DNA of 8,646 bases from assembly GCA_947446935.1 (NCBI GenBank), contig CANFIV010000045.1:1-8646 (forward strand). The letters run 5' to 3'. Numbering within the stretch: the stretch's first letter is position 1; every line of letters begins with the position of its first letter. A program made the translations under genes and the position numbers. Positions 1 through 7,573 of the stretch are shown one piece after another. The notes below the pieces were generated by a model that saw nothing but the letters and a program-made list of their open reading frames with translations, did not search any database and was not told where the DNA came from. Source of the stretch: Sphingomonadaceae bacterium (lineage in GTDB: Bacteria; Pseudomonadota; Alphaproteobacteria; Sphingomonadales; Sphingomonadaceae).

Positions 1-926
1 AGATCACTGGCAAGGATGCGGTGCACCGCCTCAAGCTTGCGCGTCTCGCGCACGCCCACGGTGGGGCCCAATTCGCTCATGCGTGCCTGTTCGAAGCCGG
101 GCACGCTCTCGATCAGGAAGCGGGCGAGCTGGTGGCAGCGCCGCCGCCCTTCCTGCGTTGCCCGCGCCACTTGCTGCGGATCGGTGCCATCCACTCCGCG
201 GATATGCACCGAATTGCAGAAAACGGTATCGCGATGGAAGCCCTTCATCAGATAGAGCTTCGCGAGATCGGCGTGGAGCCGACCCTCGGCAATGCCCGCT
301 GCGGCTTCCGCCTCGAAATAGGGATCACCTTGCGCAAAGACCCGCTCCCACGGTGCATTCAGCATCGAGAACGAGAGCGTGACTCCCATCATGTTGCCAC
401 GCCCGTCGCCCACCATGAACGGCACCCCGGCGCGGGCGGAAAGATCGCCGTCGCCCGAACAGTCGATGACCATCCCTGCCTCAATCGTCATTGGCCCGCT
501 TCGGTCAGTGCATTCCACGCTTTGGATGCGGCCGGAATCGAGCATCGGCGCACCGGCAAACGTGTTGAGATGCACTTCGACGCCTGCATCCTCAAGCATC
601 TGGAACATCGCAAAAACAGCAGCTTCATGGTCGTAGATCACTTCGTATCCGAAGTTTTCCAGGGTCGAGGGCCGCACTTCGGCCATCGGCGGCTCCATCG
701 CGCAAAGCTGGTCGGTCAGCGCGGCGAATACCCCGCCGATGCTCCGTCCGGTCGGATAGCCGCCGCCCCACGGCATACCGGGGCAGAACGCCATGACACC
801 ACCGATCTTGCTGGTCCCCTCGACGAGCCGAACCCGCGCGCCCTGCCGCGCCGCACCCAGTGCCGCGCCGAACCCGGCGGTGCCCCCGCCGATCACCAGA
901 ACATCAGTTGAAATATGCCGCTGCAT
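1..926 (-). CDS. FAD-dependent oxidoreductase, PF12831 type (3' end cut off by window edge)
   Basis: My own translation from the ATG at 926 gives 308 residues with no stop before the left edge, so the C-terminus is missing. The protein opens MQRHISTDVLVIGGGTAGFG, a beta-strand followed by the GGGxxG dinucleotide-binding turn (residues 13-18). Glu36 closes the second strand (RVRLVEG) and would bind the FAD ribose. Further signatures are a glycine-rich stretch GMPWGGGYPTG (50-60), VIDCSGDGDLSARAG (153-167), the usual second FAD contact, and GVRETRKL (291-298), a conserved motif of the FAD_oxidored family. No signal peptide is visible, so it is probably cytoplasmic. The start sits right before the first beta-strand; only a weak GGGG-type ribosome site lies upstream. 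It is collinear with the acylase, 114 bases downstream of it, so co-transcription is possible but unproven. Substrate unknown; the family covers varied dehydrogenases and oxidases. Confidence 0.88.
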   Translation of the reverse strand, partial: MQRHISTDVLVIGGGTAGFGAALGAARQGARVRLVEGTSKIGGVMAFCPGMPWGGGYPTGRSIGGVFAALTDQLCAMEPPMAEVRPSTLENFGYEVIYDHEAAVFAMFQMLEDAGVEVHLNTFAGAPMLDSGRIQSVECTDRSGPMTIEAGMVIDCSGDGDLSARAGVPFMVGDGRGNMMGVTLSFSMLNAPWERVFAQGDPYFEAEAAAGIAEGRLHADLAKLYLMKGFHRDTVFCNSVHIRGVDGTDPQQVARATQEGRRRCHQLARFLIESVPGFEQARMSELGPTVGVRETRKLEAVHRILASD

Positions 927-1040
927 CAGTGCTATATCGCCCCAGTTAGCCGGAACTGCCCGCCCTGAGCCAAACCGTTGCAGAGAGCGGGGATCACAGC
1001 AAGCCAGATATGGGCTCGATGCACCTTGTGCCGCACCCGG

Positions 1041-3449
1041 TCAGGGCGAATAGGTCAGCGTAATGGACGACTCCCGGTTGGCGGCAATCGCATCCGGCGC
1101 AAGGTCGATGCGCTTGAACCGGTTCTCGGCATGCATCTGCACCTGGTCCGTCAGATGCGCCGTGCCGTGCTTCGCAGGATCGATGAACTGGTTCTGTCCG
1201 CCTGCCTCGGTGATTGTGTAGATCGCCGGAGCATTCGGGGTCAGCTCCATCAGCCCCACCCATTCCTCACCGCCATTCAAGGGCACCATCTTCGGCCCCA
1301 ACCCCAGCTCGGCCCAGAGCATCTTGCTGCGTTCGTCATCATCGGGCAGCGGCGGATGCGCGGGGTCCTCGGGCTGCTCGGTGAAGTATTTCCAGAAGAT
1401 CGGCAGCTTCCATTCCGTCATCGCGCTTTGTCCGAATTTCGGGCGCACGGCGGCAATCGTTTGGCGGATCGTTTCGGCCACCACTGCATCGCGTGATTGG
1501 CCGTGAAGGTAGTCGAACTCCACCGGCAGCGCCGCCGCCGTACCTTGCAATGTGCGATAGAGCAGCGCGGTGCGGTACTTCTGATAGCGCTTCGCGTCGA
1601 TATCCTTCCACCAATTGCCCATCACCGGGCCGAACAGCACTTTCGGCGCGGTCTCGAGCCAGTTGCGAAACAGCGTCAGCCCCGCATTGTCGTAGCGCAA
1701 GTCGGCATCGCGGTCCTCGTAGCGCCCGTTCCACGAGAGCATCAGGTCGACGGCCTGTGAGACCTCGGGATCGTTTGCGCTTGCTGCAGCGCTGCGCAGG
1801 AACGGTGCAAACATATAGGGCGGCGCATTCGCCCGGTCGCGCGCGCCAAAAGCGTTCCAGATCTGGCGATTGTAGCCGACCATATCGAGAAGCGTCGCTC
1901 CGTGCGATCCTGCAGCCAGCTTGTTCCCCAGCCAGGTGCGGAAAGTGGCACCCATGCGCGCATCATCGCCTTCACGGCTCCAGCTCGTCGCCTTGCTGTT
2001 CCAGGCATGGATATAGCCCTGCGTGGGGTTCACCATGTGCGGGCGTTCGGCGGGCGTCAGAAAGCCTTGCCACTCGTATTCGCCAGTGCCGGGGGCCGGC
2101 AGACGCGGATCAGTGCCGGGCGCGCGGCGTGGCAGCAGGCCGGTCTCCCAGAACCCGATGTTGCCGGTCTCATCGCCGTAGCAGATGCCGAAATTGATCG
2201 CCATCTTGCCCATCGCCGCATCGAATTCGCCGATCGAGCGGGCGCGCTGCATGTCGACCAGTGCCACCCAATTTTCGAGCTCGTGGCCGCGCATCGCGAA
2301 GCGCTGGCTATAGGCAATGCTGTTTGCCATGTCCTCGCTCACCACCGCGCCGTGTACCGTGCGCCTGAACTCGTGCACGACGGGCGCCGCTCCTTTGACA
2401 AGGATCGTCTGCGTCTGCCGTTCCACCGGCTGCCAATGGCCCTTGAACCAGTAGCGATTGGGGTTCTTCGGATCGAGCTTCTCGGCGAACGTATCGGTGC
2501 TGTCGGCATGGCCCGAGGTGATGAGCCAGCCGTGGTGCGGTCCGCGTCCCATTATCGGCACGCCCCACGCCGGGGTGGTGAACCCCGCGCTGTCAAACCC
2601 GCCGCCGTGCAGATGGATTTCCGGGCCATCCGCAGTCGCTTCCATCATCATGACCTTGCCGCTGGCTGTGCGCTGCGGACCCAGCACCAGGCAGCGGCTG
2701 TGATCTTTGCCAGGTGCGGGGATCGGCTCGGGGGGCTTGCCCAGCGGTGCCAGCGTCAGGAACGTCGGCTGCGGGATCGGCTGCGCCGGGGCAAGGTCCT
2801 CGCCGCGCGGAATGACAGTCGGCGTATCGGGATCGCTCACCGGCACAAGATCGTTGAAAAGCTGCCGCCCCTTGGCCTCGCCATGCTGAGCGATCATCGC
2901 TTGCAGGAAGGTGAGGTTTGTCACCTCCGATCCGCCTCGGCCGCGCGGAAAACTCGCAATCATGGCGAGAAAATCTGTCAGCATCCAGCGTTCGGGCTTC
3001 ACGTCCCACCGGGTGAATTCATACGGCGTCTTGTGGCCGGGATCCTGCTCGATCTCCGCAATCGCGCGGTTCACCCCGTCGACATAGGCCTGCAGCATGC
3101 GTTGATACTCGGCCGGAATCGCGCCGTACATGCGCAGTAGATCGGCCTTCTCCGGCAAGCGCTGGCGCGAGACGATATCGGACGGGACGGCGGATGGCCC
3201 GAGCAGTTCGGCCAAACGTCCCACGGCGCGCCGCCGCGCCTGTTCCATGTCAGCAAGTCGGTCCTGCGCCTCGGCATAGCCGGCGCCGAAGAGCACCGCC
3301 TCCGCCGTATCGCCGAACACATGGGGCACGCCCCTCGTGTCGCGGTCGATCCGGATGGTCTGGGCCTGCGGCGGCGTGTTGTCGGCATGGGCCGCACTGA
3401 AAGGCACGGCAACCAGCATCAGCGGCAGGATCAAGGATCGCCTGATCAT
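1041..3449 (-). CDS. Exported penicillin G acylase-like Ntn hydrolase (penicillin amidase family, S45)
   Basis: An 802-residue precursor of a periplasmic amide hydrolase. Residues 1-22 form a Sec signal (MIRRS, hydrophobic core, AHA before Asp23). The S45 fold is clear. After the alpha region, Ser251 aligns without gaps with the autocatalytic N-terminal Ser of the beta chain: HSRCLVLGPQRTASGK against the usual GSNAWxVSGSRTASGK. Asp316 and Asp319 in DSTDTFAEKL match the calcium aspartates of E. coli penicillin G acylase. GEYEWQGF (456-463) and GYIHAWNS (478-485) match that enzyme, with Asn484 as the likely oxyanion residue. The C-terminus (GGQNQFIDP, DQVQMHAENRFK) matches too. Oddities: the Asn after the nucleophile is Arg252, the residue before Ser is His instead of Gly, and the NDPHL segment is absent. 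The alpha-plus-spacer part is short (about 228 residues). A strong GAGGTG ribosome site stands 5 bases before the ATG. The substrate could be an N-acyl amino acid, a beta-lactam side chain or an acyl-homoserine lactone; sequence does not decide. Confidence 0.9.
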   Translation of the reverse strand: MIRRSLILPLMLVAVPFSAAHADNTPPQAQTIRIDRDTRGVPHVFGDTAEAVLFGAGYAEAQDRLADMEQARRRAVGRLAELLGPSAVPSDIVSRQRLPEKADLLRMYGAIPAEYQRMLQAYVDGVNRAIAEIEQDPGHKTPYEFTRWDVKPERWMLTDFLAMIASFPRGRGGSEVTNLTFLQAMIAQHGEAKGRQLFNDLVPVSDPDTPTVIPRGEDLAPAQPIPQPTFLTLAPLGKPPEPIPAPGKDHSRCLVLGPQRTASGKVMMMEATADGPEIHLHGGGFDSAGFTTPAWGVPIMGRGPHHGWLITSGHADSTDTFAEKLDPKNPNRYWFKGHWQPVERQTQTILVKGAAPVVHEFRRTVHGAVVSEDMANSIAYSQRFAMRGHELENWVALVDMQRARSIGEFDAAMGKMAINFGICYGDETGNIGFWETGLLPRRAPGTDPRLPAPGTGEYEWQGFLTPAERPHMVNPTQGYIHAWNSKATSWSREGDDARMGATFRTWLGNKLAAGSHGATLLDMVGYNRQIWNAFGARDRANAPPYMFAPFLRSAAASANDPEVSQAVDLMLSWNGRYEDRDADLRYDNAGLTLFRNWLETAPKVLFGPVMGNWWKDIDAKRYQKYRTALLYRTLQGTAAALPVEFDYLHGQSRDAVVAETIRQTIAAVRPKFGQSAMTEWKLPIFWKYFTEQPEDPAHPPLPDDDERSKMLWAELGLGPKMVPLNGGEEWVGLMELTPNAPAIYTITEAGGQNQFIDPAKHGTAHLTDQVQMHAENRFKRIDLAPDAIAANRESSITLTYSP

Positions 3450-3483
3450 GGCATCACCTCATAGGAATGAACGCAACGCGCGT

Positions 3484-5211
3484 TTATTTGCGCACAAATA
3501 CCACCTTGCCCCCAAACAGTGTCATCATGCAGTGCATGTCCTTCAACGCGGCGGTCTCCACAGCGTAGGGGTTGCGGTCCCAGATCGCGATATCGGCCAG
3601 CTTGCCCACTTCGAGCGAGCCGGTCTGCTTCTCCAGAAACAGCTGCCGCGCCGCCCACAGCGTATGGCTGCGCAGCGCGGTGTGAATGTCCACCGCCTCT
3701 GCCGTGCCGAAGGGGGCCTTGCCGAAGCGCATCCCGTCCGGCTCGCGCGCGACCGAGGACCACAGGCCGTAGCGCGGTGCATACGGCGTGACCGGATAGT
3801 CCGAGCCGTCGCTGTAGAGCACCCCGCGCTTCCTGTAGGTGGCGAAAGGCATCATCCGCGCGCTGCGGGCGGGGCCGAACCCGGCGGCCAGTGCGTCGCC
3901 GAGGAACCACAGGAATTCTGCCTGCGCCTCGGGATAGCCCGCGTCGTAGCGCTTCTGGAGATCGGCCATAACGGCAATCGCGTGGTCAGAAGGCACGTTC
4001 GCGTGAATGATGCTGTGGCGCAGGCCCTGCTTCGGCGTGGCTTTCAGCGCATCGGCATAGGCATCCATGGTAAGATCGATCGCGCGGTCGCCGATGGCGT
4101 GGGTGCCGATGGGCACTCCGGCCGCGGTGAACAGCGACACCATCTGACGGTAGGTCTCGGGTGCGAGCTGGGGCAGGCCGGTGCCCGGATTGGCATGCGC
4201 CGCATCGGCCTCGAACGGCTGGTACATCCATGCCGTGCGCCCGGCGCCCGATCCGTCGAGGAAGATCTTCACGCCGCACACATCGAGATTGCTGCCCGGC
4301 ATCTTGGCCAGCTCCCGCTTGCGCTGGCGGTAGTCGTCGAGAGCGGCTCTGGCGGCTGTCATATCGGTGCGCGCGAAGGTGAGCGTGCAGACGTGCATGT
4401 TCAGCGGCGCGACTTTGGCCGCATCGGCATAGACATCCCACTCGCGCCGGTCGGTGCGCGGGTCTTTCACGCCGGTCAGGCCTTCGGCCAGCGCACCTTC
4501 GATGAAGTGGGTGAGGCCCTTGGCCCGCGTCGCGGCATCGACAGGCGGCACCAGCTTTTCCAGAACATCCTGCGCGCTGTCATAGATCACGCCGGTCAGC
4601 GCGCCGCTGGCGTCCTTGTCATAGCGGCCGCCCGCCGGATCGGGGGTCTTCGCGTCGACCCCGGCCAACTTCAGAACCGCGCTGTTCACCAGCGTGTAGT
4701 GCCCCGTCGTGTTGCCCAGCGCCACGGGATGGCCACCGGATACGGCATCGAGCTCGGCGAGGCTGGGCGGGCGGTGCTCGGCAATGCGCGATTCGTTCCA
4801 GCCCGAACCGGTGAGCCATGCGCCTGCTGGCAGTTCCGCTGCCCGGGCTTGCACGCGGGCGAGGAAATCGGCGACGCTGGAGGCCTCGCCCAGCTGCAGA
4901 TTCGCGACCTCGTCGATGCCGCCTTCCAGCGCGTGGGCGTGTGCGTCGATCATGCCGGGCGTGGCAGTCTTGCCGGCCAGGTCGATCACCTTGGTCTTGC
5001 GGCCGATATAGGCGGCTATAGCCTTGTCACTGCCCAGCGCGACAACGCGCCCGCCCCGGATCGCCATGGCTTGCACGACACGGTCCTTGGCATCGACGGT
5101 CAGGATCGTGCCGTGATGCAGCACGGTATCTGCGGCAGCAGGCGCGCGCGCCTGTGCGGAGGACGCGCCGGCCAGCAAGGCAGCAGCGCAAAAAACGGCA
5201 AATCTGGACAT
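3484..5211 (-). CDS. Exported metal-dependent amidohydrolase, YtcJ/NfdA (Amidohydro_3) family
   Basis: A 575-residue hydrolase, full length for the family. Residues 1-21 or 1-23 are a Sec signal (MSRFAVFCAAALLAGASSAQA), so it should act in the periplasm. The N-terminal beta-sandwich segment (DTVLHHGTILTVDAKD, GRVVALG) leads into TPGMIDAHAHALEGG, with His91 and His93 as the HxH metal pair. Other metal or catalytic residues are Lys315 in VKIFLDGSG (candidate carboxylated lysine), His371 in THAIGDRA, His403 in RHSIIHAN and Asp471 in YSDGSDYPV. The C-terminal GSLEVGKLADIAIWDRNPY returns to the sandwich domain. Known relatives act on N-substituted formamides and other amide or imide bonds, but most are uncharacterised. 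The ATG follows a GGGGGA ribosome site. It is first of three collinear genes; the acylase start is only 34 bases past its stop, so the two are likely one operon. A candidate promoter lies just upstream. Confidence 0.92.
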   Translation of the reverse strand: MSRFAVFCAAALLAGASSAQARAPAAADTVLHHGTILTVDAKDRVVQAMAIRGGRVVALGSDKAIAAYIGRKTKVIDLAGKTATPGMIDAHAHALEGGIDEVANLQLGEASSVADFLARVQARAAELPAGAWLTGSGWNESRIAEHRPPSLAELDAVSGGHPVALGNTTGHYTLVNSAVLKLAGVDAKTPDPAGGRYDKDASGALTGVIYDSAQDVLEKLVPPVDAATRAKGLTHFIEGALAEGLTGVKDPRTDRREWDVYADAAKVAPLNMHVCTLTFARTDMTAARAALDDYRQRKRELAKMPGSNLDVCGVKIFLDGSGAGRTAWMYQPFEADAAHANPGTGLPQLAPETYRQMVSLFTAAGVPIGTHAIGDRAIDLTMDAYADALKATPKQGLRHSIIHANVPSDHAIAVMADLQKRYDAGYPEAQAEFLWFLGDALAAGFGPARSARMMPFATYRKRGVLYSDGSDYPVTPYAPRYGLWSSVAREPDGMRFGKAPFGTAEAVDIHTALRSHTLWAARQLFLEKQTGSLEVGKLADIAIWDRNPYAVETAALKDMHCMMTLFGGKVVFVRK

Positions 5212-5241
5212 CGAAATCCCCCGGGCAACGAACAGAAGCTA

Positions 5242-5269
5242 GGGGTAAGTCCGGGTCGCGCGCTGTCAA
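5242..5269 (-). promoter_or_regulatory. Candidate sigma-70 promoter of the amidohydrolase-acylase operon
   Basis: On the minus strand a perfect -35 hexamer TTGACA (5264-5269) is followed, after 16 bases, by TACCCC (5242-5247), a poor match to a -10 box; TTACCC one base earlier gives 15. The resulting transcript would start about 20-25 bases before the amidohydrolase ATG at 5211, a normal leader length that just holds the GGGGGA ribosome site. The perfect -35 in the 87-base gap and its position support it; the weak -10 keeps confidence moderate. No clear operator was seen beside it. Confidence 0.5.
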
Positions 5270-5298
5270 GCGGCGCGGCCCGGAGTCAGAGTATGACC

Positions 5299-5853
5299 TC
5301 AGGGCATCATCCGCTGCAGTTCCGCCTCGCCGTCCATCCACTGATGCTTGAATGCCGCGCCGACATGCAGCGCGAAGAGGCCATAAAGCACCCAGCCGAT
5401 CAGCTCGTGCGCTTCGCCAAAGGCACTGTGATACGCTTCCTTCGTGGCCGGATCGAGGTTCATAATCATGCTGATGCGCGGCCATTCGAACAGGCCGAAC
5501 CACTGCATCGGGTGCGTCGCCGCGTCTTTCCATGCGGAGTCCATGATCCACCCGGTAAGCGGCATGGCGAAAATGATCGCATAGAGCGCCCAGTGCGCCG
5601 CATGGCTGGCCTTCACTTCCCACGGCTTGTAGCTGGCGGGGAGAGCAGGGGGCCGGTGCGTCAACCGCCACAGCAGCCGCATCACCGCGAGGCCCAGCAC
5701 CGTCACCCCGATCGACTTGTGCGCATTGATCAGCGGCCGCACATTGTCATCGCCCGCGACTTCCCAGATCCAGGGCAGCGCGGCGTTGATGATGATGCCC
5801 ACCGCAATGATCCAGTGAAGCGCGATGGCGATACCTGTGTATTTCTTGACCAT
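5299..5853 (-). CDS. Cytochrome b561 family membrane di-haem protein
   Basis: A 184-residue integral membrane electron carrier of the CybB-like bacterial cytochrome b561 family (PF01292). Helices are visible near residues 8-28 (YTGIAIALHWIIAVGIIINA), 43-63, 85-104 (AHWALYAIIFAMPLTGW) and 149-170 (HELIGWVLYGLFALHVGAA). His13 and His45 in the first two helices, and His149 and His163 in the last, are the likely haem b ligands; the 14-residue spacing of the last pair equals that of E. coli CybB (137/151). CybB oxidises ubiquinol and supports superoxide:quinone electron transfer; a similar role here is inference. The start is placed at 5853 because GGAG lies 5 bases upstream and the protein then begins MVKKYTGIAIALHW, as in the family. 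A longer in-frame start at 5931 only adds 26 residues of unrelated intergenic sequence. It ends 87 bases before the amidohydrolase, probably as a separate transcript. Confidence 0.92.
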   Translation of the reverse strand: MVKKYTGIAIALHWIIAVGIIINAALPWIWEVAGDDNVRPLINAHKSIGVTVLGLAVMRLLWRLTHRPPALPASYKPWEVKASHAAHWALYAIIFAMPLTGWIMDSAWKDAATHPMQWFGLFEWPRISMIMNLDPATKEAYHSAFGEAHELIGWVLYGLFALHVGAAFKHQWMDGEAELQRMMP

Positions 5854-5950
5854 GGATGCTCCGCATTTTTTTGCAAAAGTTACCAAAGCTTCACCCACAT
5901 GCCCCTCAAACGCAATAGCGCGTTCAGCCAAGGGTGGCTAAGGGCCGGTC
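5854..5950. promoter_or_regulatory. Divergent intergenic region between cytochrome b561 and glycosyltransferase
   Basis: These 97 bases must carry the start signals for both divergent genes. I could not place a convincing -35/-10 pair on either strand. A short perfect stem lies at 5926-5939 (AGCCA, loop AGGG, TGGCT), ending just before the AAGGG ribosome site of the glycosyltransferase (5940-5944). It could be a small operator or a leader hairpin, but a five-base-pair stem may also be chance. Confidence 0.4.
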
Positions 5951-7384
5951 ATGCCTTCACTCGAGACGATCCTCCACGCCGAATCCCCGCGTTTCACCCC
6001 GCGGCCGATCCCGCTGGCGAGCCGGCTGATCTCGATTTTCGCGCCGCTGCTCTTCGTGGTCCTCACGGCGCAGGCGTTCTACCGGCAAGGGCTCGGCATG
6101 TGGTCGGTGGGGATCGTCTATATTCTCTATGATACCTCGTTGCTGCTGTTCACCGCTTGGCAGATCCGCAAGCTGGTCCATGATGCGCCAGTGCCCGCAG
6201 CCGCTGGCCCGCGGCCATCGCTCGGCGTAATTGTCGCGGCACACAACGAAGCGAGCGTTATCCGCCTCACCATCGATCGCCTGCTCGCGCAGGCTGAAGC
6301 GCCCGAGGCGATCATGATCGCTGACGATGGCTCCAGTGACGAGACGCCCGCTGCAATGCGGGCAGGCTACGGCCTTGCCGCCCCCGCCGTCGGCGGCCTT
6401 GTCGAGACGACCATCGGCCACACCCGCCTGCAATGGCTGCGCTTGCCCCATGGCGGCAAGGCCCGCGCGCTCAACCAGGCGCTGCAGCACTGCGGGGCTG
6501 ACGTTGTGCTCACGGTCGATGCTGACACATTGCTCGAGCCCGGCGCGATTGCCGCGATGCGCGCGGCGTTCGTGCGGGATCCTACGCTGGTCGCCGCGAC
6601 CGGCGTGCTTGTGCCGATTTGCGGACCCTCGCTCTCGGGCCGCTTGTTCGAATGGTTCCAGTCCTACGAATACGTGCGCAATTTCCTTTCGCGCGATGCG
6701 TGGATGCAGCTGAACGGCCTGCTCCTGATCTCTGGTGCGTTCGCCGCGTTCCGGCGCGAGGCGGTGCTCGCCGTCGGCGGGTTCGATTCCGATTGCATGG
6801 TGGAGGATTACGAGCTCATCCACCGGCTCCACCGCCACAGCCATGATCGCGGCCTTGGCTGGCATGTCGGCGTGGTCGGCGGCGCGCTGGCGCGGACCGA
6901 TGCGCCCGCAAGCATCCGCGGTTTCCTCAAACAGCGCCAGCGCTGGTTCGGCGGCTTCCTTCAGACGCAGTACTGGAACCGCGATATGGTCGGCAACGCG
7001 CGCTATGGCCTGCTCGGCACGCGCATGCTGCCGGTGAAAGCGCTCGATACCCTGCAGCCGATCTACGGCCTCGGGGCATTTGCCATCCTCATCTGGCTGG
7101 TCGCGACGGGCCGCTTCTATCTCGCGTTCCCGATCCTCCTCGTCATGATCGCCAAGATTGTTGTGGACCTCACGTTCCACCTCTGGTCGCTCGGCATCTA
7201 CAAGCGCTGGACCGGCCAGCGTGAGGGCCTGCGCCTCATCCCCGCGTTGATCGCCGCGATTGCCGAGCCGTTCAGCTTTCAGCTTCTGCGCCACGCCGGT
7301 GCGGTCTACGGCTGGTATGCCTTCCTCTCCGGCAGCCAGACCTGGACCCGCCAGACCCGCACCGCGCTCGAGCATCAGGCCTGA
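5951..7384 (+). CDS. Membrane-bound family 2 glycosyltransferase, processive type
   Basis: A 477-residue inner-membrane GT2 enzyme of the type that makes extracellular polysaccharide (relatives: PgaC/IcaA, hyaluronan and cellulose synthase-like proteins). Two N-terminal helices (about 24-44 and 52-69) precede the cytoplasmic GT-A domain. That domain shows VIVAAHNE (93-100), IADDGSSD (123-130) for the nucleotide, TVDAD (188-192) with the metal-binding DxD, VEDYEL (284-289) with the likely base Asp286, and QRQRW (328-332), the acceptor-site signature of processive enzymes. Two or more C-terminal helices follow (about 371-388, 389-410, perhaps 428-460). The start has AAGGG six bases upstream. 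No deacetylase, export or c-di-GMP partner gene adjoins it, so the polymer or lipid product cannot be named. It is divergent from cytochrome b561 and ends 9 bases before a REP-like hairpin. It could instead be a monofunctional lipid glycosyltransferase. Confidence 0.9.
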   Translation: MPSLETILHAESPRFTPRPIPLASRLISIFAPLLFVVLTAQAFYRQGLGMWSVGIVYILYDTSLLLFTAWQIRKLVHDAPVPAAAGPRPSLGVIVAAHNEASVIRLTIDRLLAQAEAPEAIMIADDGSSDETPAAMRAGYGLAAPAVGGLVETTIGHTRLQWLRLPHGGKARALNQALQHCGADVVLTVDADTLLEPGAIAAMRAAFVRDPTLVAATGVLVPICGPSLSGRLFEWFQSYEYVRNFLSRDAWMQLNGLLLISGAFAAFRREAVLAVGGFDSDCMVEDYELIHRLHRHSHDRGLGWHVGVVGGALARTDAPASIRGFLKQRQRWFGGFLQTQYWNRDMVGNARYGLLGTRMLPVKALDTLQPIYGLGAFAILIWLVATGRFYLAFPILLVMIAKIVVDLTFHLWSLGIYKRWTGQREGLRLIPALIAAIAEPFSFQLLRHAGAVYGWYAFLSGSQTWTRQTRTALEHQA

Positions 7385-7392
7385 GCACAATT

Positions 7393-7429
7393 CCTCCCCG
7401 AAACGGGGAGGGGGACTACCGAAGGTGGT
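7393..7429. repeat. REP-like double hairpin
   Basis: Two adjacent stem-loops lie just after the glycosyltransferase stop. The first is a perfect 8-bp stem, CCTCCCCG (7393-7400), loop AAA, CGGGGAGG (7404-7411). The second is ACTACC (7415-7420), loop GAA, GGTGGT (7424-7429), a 6-bp stem with one G-T wobble. From memory, paired GC-rich hairpins opening with TTCCTCCCC recur between genes in Sphingomonadales genomes. The first stem may also help end glycosyltransferase transcription, although no T-tract follows it. The right arm of the second hairpin overlaps the methyltransferase remnant. Confidence 0.65.
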
Positions 7430-7573
7430 GGACGGCGTGCAGCGCGGATCATTCCCCACGCCGAGAAACGTGCCCATGCGAAGCGACCAAACTTCATGGA
7501 AGCGCGAGTGGAGAATGCCGAAGTTGGTATCGTCGTCGCGGGCGATGGCGATGATCGCATTGTACGGAAGTAC
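7421..7573 (-). pseudogene. Remnant of an MmeI-like (type II R-M) DNA methyltransferase, C-terminal recognition region
   Basis: On the minus strand about 51 codons read VLPYNAIIAIARDDD, NFGILHSRFHEVWSLRMGT, FLGVGNDPRCTPSTTF. I recognise this as the conserved segment near the C-terminus of class I SAM-dependent, MmeI-like DNA methyltransferases, where intact members read roughly IARDDDxxFGILHSRFHExWSLRxGT, then PRYTPSTTFETFPFP. Here the match stops after STTF, exactly where the REP hairpins begin, and nothing family-like is seen upstream of 7573. The usual Tyr is Cys (YTPS to CTPS). The methylase catalytic domain (NPPF motif) is absent and there is no stop of its own, so this is a non-functional scar. 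A search against intact family members would settle it; the identification is from memory. Confidence 0.7.

Noticed and set aside
21..911. A 296-codon plus-strand frame at the left end
   Set aside because: It is antisense to the FAD oxidoreductase, whose GGGxxG and GVRETRKL motifs are unmistakable. It has no family-like features.
927..1040. Possible small gene or terminator between acylase and FAD oxidoreductase
   Set aside because: No start with a ribosome site and no strong stem-loop with a T-tract were found on either strand; I see nothing supportable in these 114 bases.
3475..3484. Ten-base palindrome AACGCGCGTT between amidohydrolase and acylase
   Set aside because: It is short, GC-rich and overlaps the amidohydrolase stop codon; no loop or T-tract for a terminator, so likely chance.
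5854..5931. N-terminal extension of cytochrome b561 by 26 residues
   Set aside because: The extension has no family similarity, while the ATG at 5853 has a GGAG site at good spacing and matches the usual N-terminus.
3337..6132. A very long plus-strand open frame (931 codons) across the amidohydrolase and cytochrome b561 region
   Set aside because: It lies antisense to two genes with clear family motifs, spans their intergenic gaps, and reads as Arg/His/Gly-rich sequence with no recognisable domain. Such frames are common in GC-rich DNA.
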